Origin: Chryseobacterium sp.
GTDB lineage: Bacteria > Bacteroidota > Bacteroidia > Flavobacteriales > Weeksellaceae
Assembly (NCBI GenBank): GCA_017989575.1
Contig: JAGNPP010000149.1
Coordinates: forward strand, 1-6,626
Direction of reading: 5' to 3'
Length of the DNA: 6,626 bases
The notes under the pieces are model-generated. The model ran no database searches and was not told the origin of the DNA. It was given only the letters and a program-made list of their open reading frames with translations. The position numbers and the translations under genes were made by a program. Every line of letters starts with the position of its first letter. Position 1 is the first letter of the stretch. Shown piece by piece: positions 4,851 through 6,626 of the stretch.

Positions 4851-4920
4851 TCTTTTTCCAACTTGATTCCGACTTTTTGAAAACTATAATTACTACTCAA
4901 AAAACATTTTAATTTTATAA

Positions 4921-4947
4921 ATGCTGTCTTTAAGGATGGCATTTTTT
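4921..4947 (+). terminator. terminator-like hairpin before the MazG-like gene
   Basis: ATGCTGTC (4921-4928) pairs with GATGGCAT (4935-4942), including two G-U pairs in RNA, across the loop TTTAAG; flanking A and T residues extend the stem. Six T follow (4942-4947). It is a plausible intrinsic terminator, but the nearest upstream gene ends at 4761, so it may end read-through RNA from the DUF1801/REP region or an unannotated short RNA. Confidence 0.6.
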
Positions 4948-4954
4948 ATATTTG
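4947..4954 (+). promoter_or_regulatory. -7 promoter element of the MazG-like gene
   Basis: TATATTTG matches TAnnTTTG and ends 19 bases before the ATG at 4974. It is identical in sequence and nearly identical in placement to the element at 3114-3121. Its first T is the last base of the preceding terminator T-tract. No clear TTG -33 box is seen. Confidence 0.5.
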
Positions 4955-4973
4955 TTAAAATTTTAGAAAATAT

Positions 4974-5441
4974 ATGGAAAAGATAGACAGTCTGAACCAA
5001 GTTGCCGAATTTCACAAAACATTCAACGCCCCAATTCTGGACACACCTCAGATTCCTTCAAAAGAACGCGCTGAGTTGAGAGTGAGTCTTCTACAGGAAG
5101 AATTGGACGAGTTGAAAAAAGCGATTGAAGACAACGATTTGGTAGAAGTTGCCGATGCACTTTGCGACCTTCAGTATGTTTTGAGTGGTGCTGTTTTGGA
5201 GTTTGGATTGGGAGACAAATTTGTGGAATTGTTCAATGAAGTTCAGCGTTCTAATATGTCGAAAGCTTGTGATAATGAAGTTCAGGCGCAGGAAACGGTA
5301 GAATTCTACAAAGCCAAAGGAACCGATGCTTATTACGAAAAATCTGGCGACAAATACAATGTTCACCGCGTTGCAGACAACAAGGTTTTGAAGAACAAAT
5401 ACTACTCTGCTGCCGACTTATCAGATATAATTAATAAATAA
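4974..5441 (+). CDS. MazG-like nucleoside triphosphate pyrophosphohydrolase
   Basis: This 155-residue protein has the all-alpha NTP pyrophosphatase (MazG/PRA-PH) metal-binding pattern: EELDE (42-46, the ExxE element) followed by E58-V-A-D61 (the ExxD element) and D65, with FNEVQRSNMSK (87-97) as the usual following helix. These enzymes hydrolyse (d)NTPs to monophosphate and pyrophosphate using Mg2+, often cleaning damaged or non-canonical nucleotides from the pool; the substrate here is unknown. The tail beyond residue 110 (YYEKSGDKYNVHRV and an ending YYSAADLSDI) is a C-terminal extension found in some stand-alone members. It is soluble and cytoplasmic. The ATG at 4974 follows A-rich leader sequence and sits 19 bases from a -7 element. 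No partner gene is apparent. HisE is excluded because there is no histidine pathway context or PRA-CH partner. Confidence 0.85.
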   Translation: MEKIDSLNQVAEFHKTFNAPILDTPQIPSKERAELRVSLLQEELDELKKAIEDNDLVEVADALCDLQYVLSGAVLEFGLGDKFVELFNEVQRSNMSKACDNEVQAQETVEFYKAKGTDAYYEKSGDKYNVHRVADNKVLKNKYYSAADLSDIINK

Positions 5442-5447
5442 TATTTA

Positions 5448-5521
5448 CCACAACGGACACAAAGATTTTTCACAATGACCACAATTTGTGAACCTCGTGA
5501 AAACCTTTGTTAACCTTGTGG
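5448..5521. repeat. CCACA-type inverted-repeat element, copy 1
   Basis: The left arm CCACAACGGACACAAAG (5448-5464) and right arm CTTTGTTAACCTTGTGG (5505-5521) are inverted relatives with 13 of 17 positions pairing. The interior carries further partial copies such as GTGAACCTCGTGAAAACC. It fills the gap between the MazG-like gene and the lipoprotein gene and ends 16 bases before the latter's ATG, so it must contain or overlap that gene's leader or promoter. Confidence 0.75.
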
Positions 5522-5537
5522 TTAAAAATAAAACATA

Positions 5538-6083
5538 ATGAAAAAAATTTCAATATTATTTGGTTTGCTTGCTTTGATGTTCGTCAGTTCTTGCGCAGAA
5601 CGCGTCATCGTGAACCGTGAAGTTGAATCCAAGAACGATGGCAAAATGCTTTTGGGAACGCAGTCGCTTGACCAATTCCGAAAAGAACCTTACAAAACTT
5701 GGTTTGATGAGGAATACAACCGCTATCAAATTGACCAGCCAAGTCTGGCAGAACTTAAAAAAGAAAAATTGAATAGTTATTCTTTGGTGGTTTTTGTAGG
5801 AAGTTGGTGCGAAGACAGCCACAGAGAATTCCCGAGATTGATAAAAATTCTGGAAACTTTGAAATACAATACGGATAAAATGCAAATCATCGCTGTAAAC
5901 CGTAAAAAGGAATCTCCCGCTGGCGAAGAAGGACTTTACAATGTCACCCGAGTTCCGACAATCATTGTCAAAAAATATGGAAAAGAAATCGGAAGAATCA
6001 CAGAAATGCCCGAAACCGGATTTTTGGAGAAGGATTTGCTTGACATTTTGAAAAAAGATAATAATTCAGGTTTGTTTAAATAA
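5538..6083 (+). CDS. thioredoxin-fold lipoprotein with a CxxS site
   Basis: The 181-residue protein begins with a lipoprotein signal: KK, hydrophobic core (4-15), lipobox VSSC with C19 as the lipidated residue. It should be anchored in the inner or outer membrane, facing the periplasm or exterior. From about 80 it has a thioredoxin-like fold: strand SLVVFV (82-87), active-site motif GSWCEDSHREFPRL (88-101), strand MQIIAVN (115-121) and the cis-proline loop TRVPTIIV (137-144, P140). The usual CxxC is CEDS, so only C91 is available as a redox thiol and a normal dithiol oxidoreductase cycle is not possible; a monothiol role or structural role is likelier. The segment between lipobox and fold (about 30-78) is unassigned. 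The ATG at 5538 gives the complete signal peptide and lies after A-rich leader sequence. CCACA-type inverted repeats flank the gene on both sides. Confidence 0.85.
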   Translation: MKKISILFGLLALMFVSSCAERVIVNREVESKNDGKMLLGTQSLDQFRKEPYKTWFDEEYNRYQIDQPSLAELKKEKLNSYSLVVFVGSWCEDSHREFPRLIKILETLKYNTDKMQIIAVNRKKESPAGEEGLYNVTRVPTIIVKKYGKEIGRITEMPETGFLEKDLLDILKKDNNSGLFK

Positions 6084-6100
6084 AAACAAAATATTTTCCA

Positions 6101-6196
6101 CCACATAGACACATAGTTAAAAAAGTTTAAAATAGGAAAACTCAAAAATTCTATTTTTCCTTTTTGGATTTTCCTTTTTTCTATTTGCCTATGTGG
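6101..6196. repeat. CCACA-type inverted-repeat element, copy 2
   Basis: The left arm CCACATAGACACATAG (6101-6116) and right arm CTATTTGCCTATGTGG (6181-6196) pair at 14 of 16 positions, with a 9-base perfect outermost stem (6100-6108 with 6189-6197). The interior has a second AT-rich symmetry (AATAGGAAAA against TTTTCC and CTATTT). It starts 17 bases after the lipoprotein stop. The left arm shares CCACA and GACACA-x-AG with copy 1 at 5448. Confidence 0.8.
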
Positions 6197-6243
6197 TTTT
6201 TATATTTTTAAGTAATTAGATATTGCTCATAAATTCAAAATCA

Positions 6244-6626
6244 ATGACAAAATATACAGGCATTCTTTCGTTTATTTTCGGAATTATTCTCACGGTTTTT
6301 CTATTTCTATCGTGGAGAAGTTGCAACAAGAAAGAAGACGCGGCGCTCATCAATCAGGATTATTATCTCATCACCAATCAAATTCAGAAGATGAACAAAA
6401 TGGTGGTTTTGGAACAAGATTTTTCAAGTTTCCAAACGCACAAAAGTTCAGCAGCTAGTATTGCAGGATTTGATATTCTACCGCGAGAAATGGTGCTTTA
6501 CACGACTGCAAAAGCGCAAGTTTCCTACGATTTGAAACAAATGAAAATTGATGTGGACACAGTGAATAAAAAAGTGATTTTACAAGAACTTCCTCAGCCC
6601 GAAATCAAGATTTTTCCGGATGTGAA
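6244..6626 (+). CDS. DUF4230 membrane-anchored protein, 5' part (3' end outside window)
   Basis: The ATG at 6244 opens a frame that stays open to the window edge (127 complete codons). The N terminus carries one hydrophobic segment (about 6-23, GILSFIFGIILTVFLFLS) followed by positive residues RSCNKK, so it is a membrane-anchored protein rather than a lipoprotein (no lipobox at C27). The following part is helical (INQDYYLITNQIQKMNKMVV), and then comes MVLYTTAKAQVSYDLKQMKI and VNKKVILQELPQPEIKI, the characteristic opening of DUF4230 proteins. DUF4230 has no established function. The leader is A/T-rich with no clear -7 element; CCACA copy 2 ends 47 bases upstream. It may or may not be co-transcribed with the lipoprotein gene. 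Confidence 0.85.
   Translation, partial: MTKYTGILSFIFGIILTVFLFLSWRSCNKKEDAALINQDYYLITNQIQKMNKMVVLEQDFSSFQTHKSSAASIAGFDILPREMVLYTTAKAQVSYDLKQMKIDVDTVNKKVILQELPQPEIKIFPDV

Noticed and set aside
5091..5366. 91-codon minus-strand frame inside the MazG-like gene
   Set aside because: It is Phe/Val/Ile-rich because it is antisense to Glu/Lys/Asp/Asn codons; the plus-strand gene has clear catalytic motifs.
5556..6145. Minus-strand frames across the lipoprotein gene
   Set aside because: The plus strand carries a complete lipobox and a thioredoxin-fold motif; the antisense frames have no supporting signal.

Overview
The window looks like chromosomal DNA of a Flavobacteriia member, most likely close to Chryseobacterium (Weeksellaceae). 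The reasons are the AT-rich sequence, start codons preceded by A-rich rather than Shine-Dalgarno sequence, two copies of the Bacteroidota -7 promoter element TATATTTG (a match to TAnnTTTG), and protein families typical of that group. The genus is an inference; no rRNA or other marker gene is present.

Layout. The left edge holds the 3' part of a TPR protein gene (+). Next is about 375 bases without a convincing gene, part of it clearly richer in G+C than its surroundings. Four minus-strand genes follow, in transcription order from right to left: a membrane-anchored barnase-type ribonuclease (2492-3019), a barstar-type inhibitor (2053-2364), a GNAT acetyltransferase overlapping the barstar gene by 17 bases (1611-2069), and a DinB-fold protein (938-1441). 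Divergent from the ribonuclease is an acyl-CoA dehydrogenase gene (3143-4267, +) with its own promoter element and a strong terminator. Further plus-strand genes encode a DUF1801 protein, a MazG-like NTP pyrophosphohydrolase, a thioredoxin-fold lipoprotein and the start of a DUF4230 membrane protein cut by the right edge.

How they work together. The only clear functional unit is barnase-barstar-GNAT. The ribonuclease keeps every catalytic residue of Bacillus barnase and the inhibitor keeps the two central aspartates that plug its active site, so they should be a toxin and its antidote. The other genes look like independent housekeeping or stress-related genes, mostly separated by their own signals.

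The intergenic DNA is unusually full of structure. There are three copies of a covarying REP-like palindrome (1494-1561, 2399-2446, 4774-4850) and two copies of a CCACA...TGTGG inverted-repeat element flanking the lipoprotein gene (5448-5521, 6101-6196). Four genes also have short repeats starting at or just after the stop codon, and one has such repeats just before its start codon.
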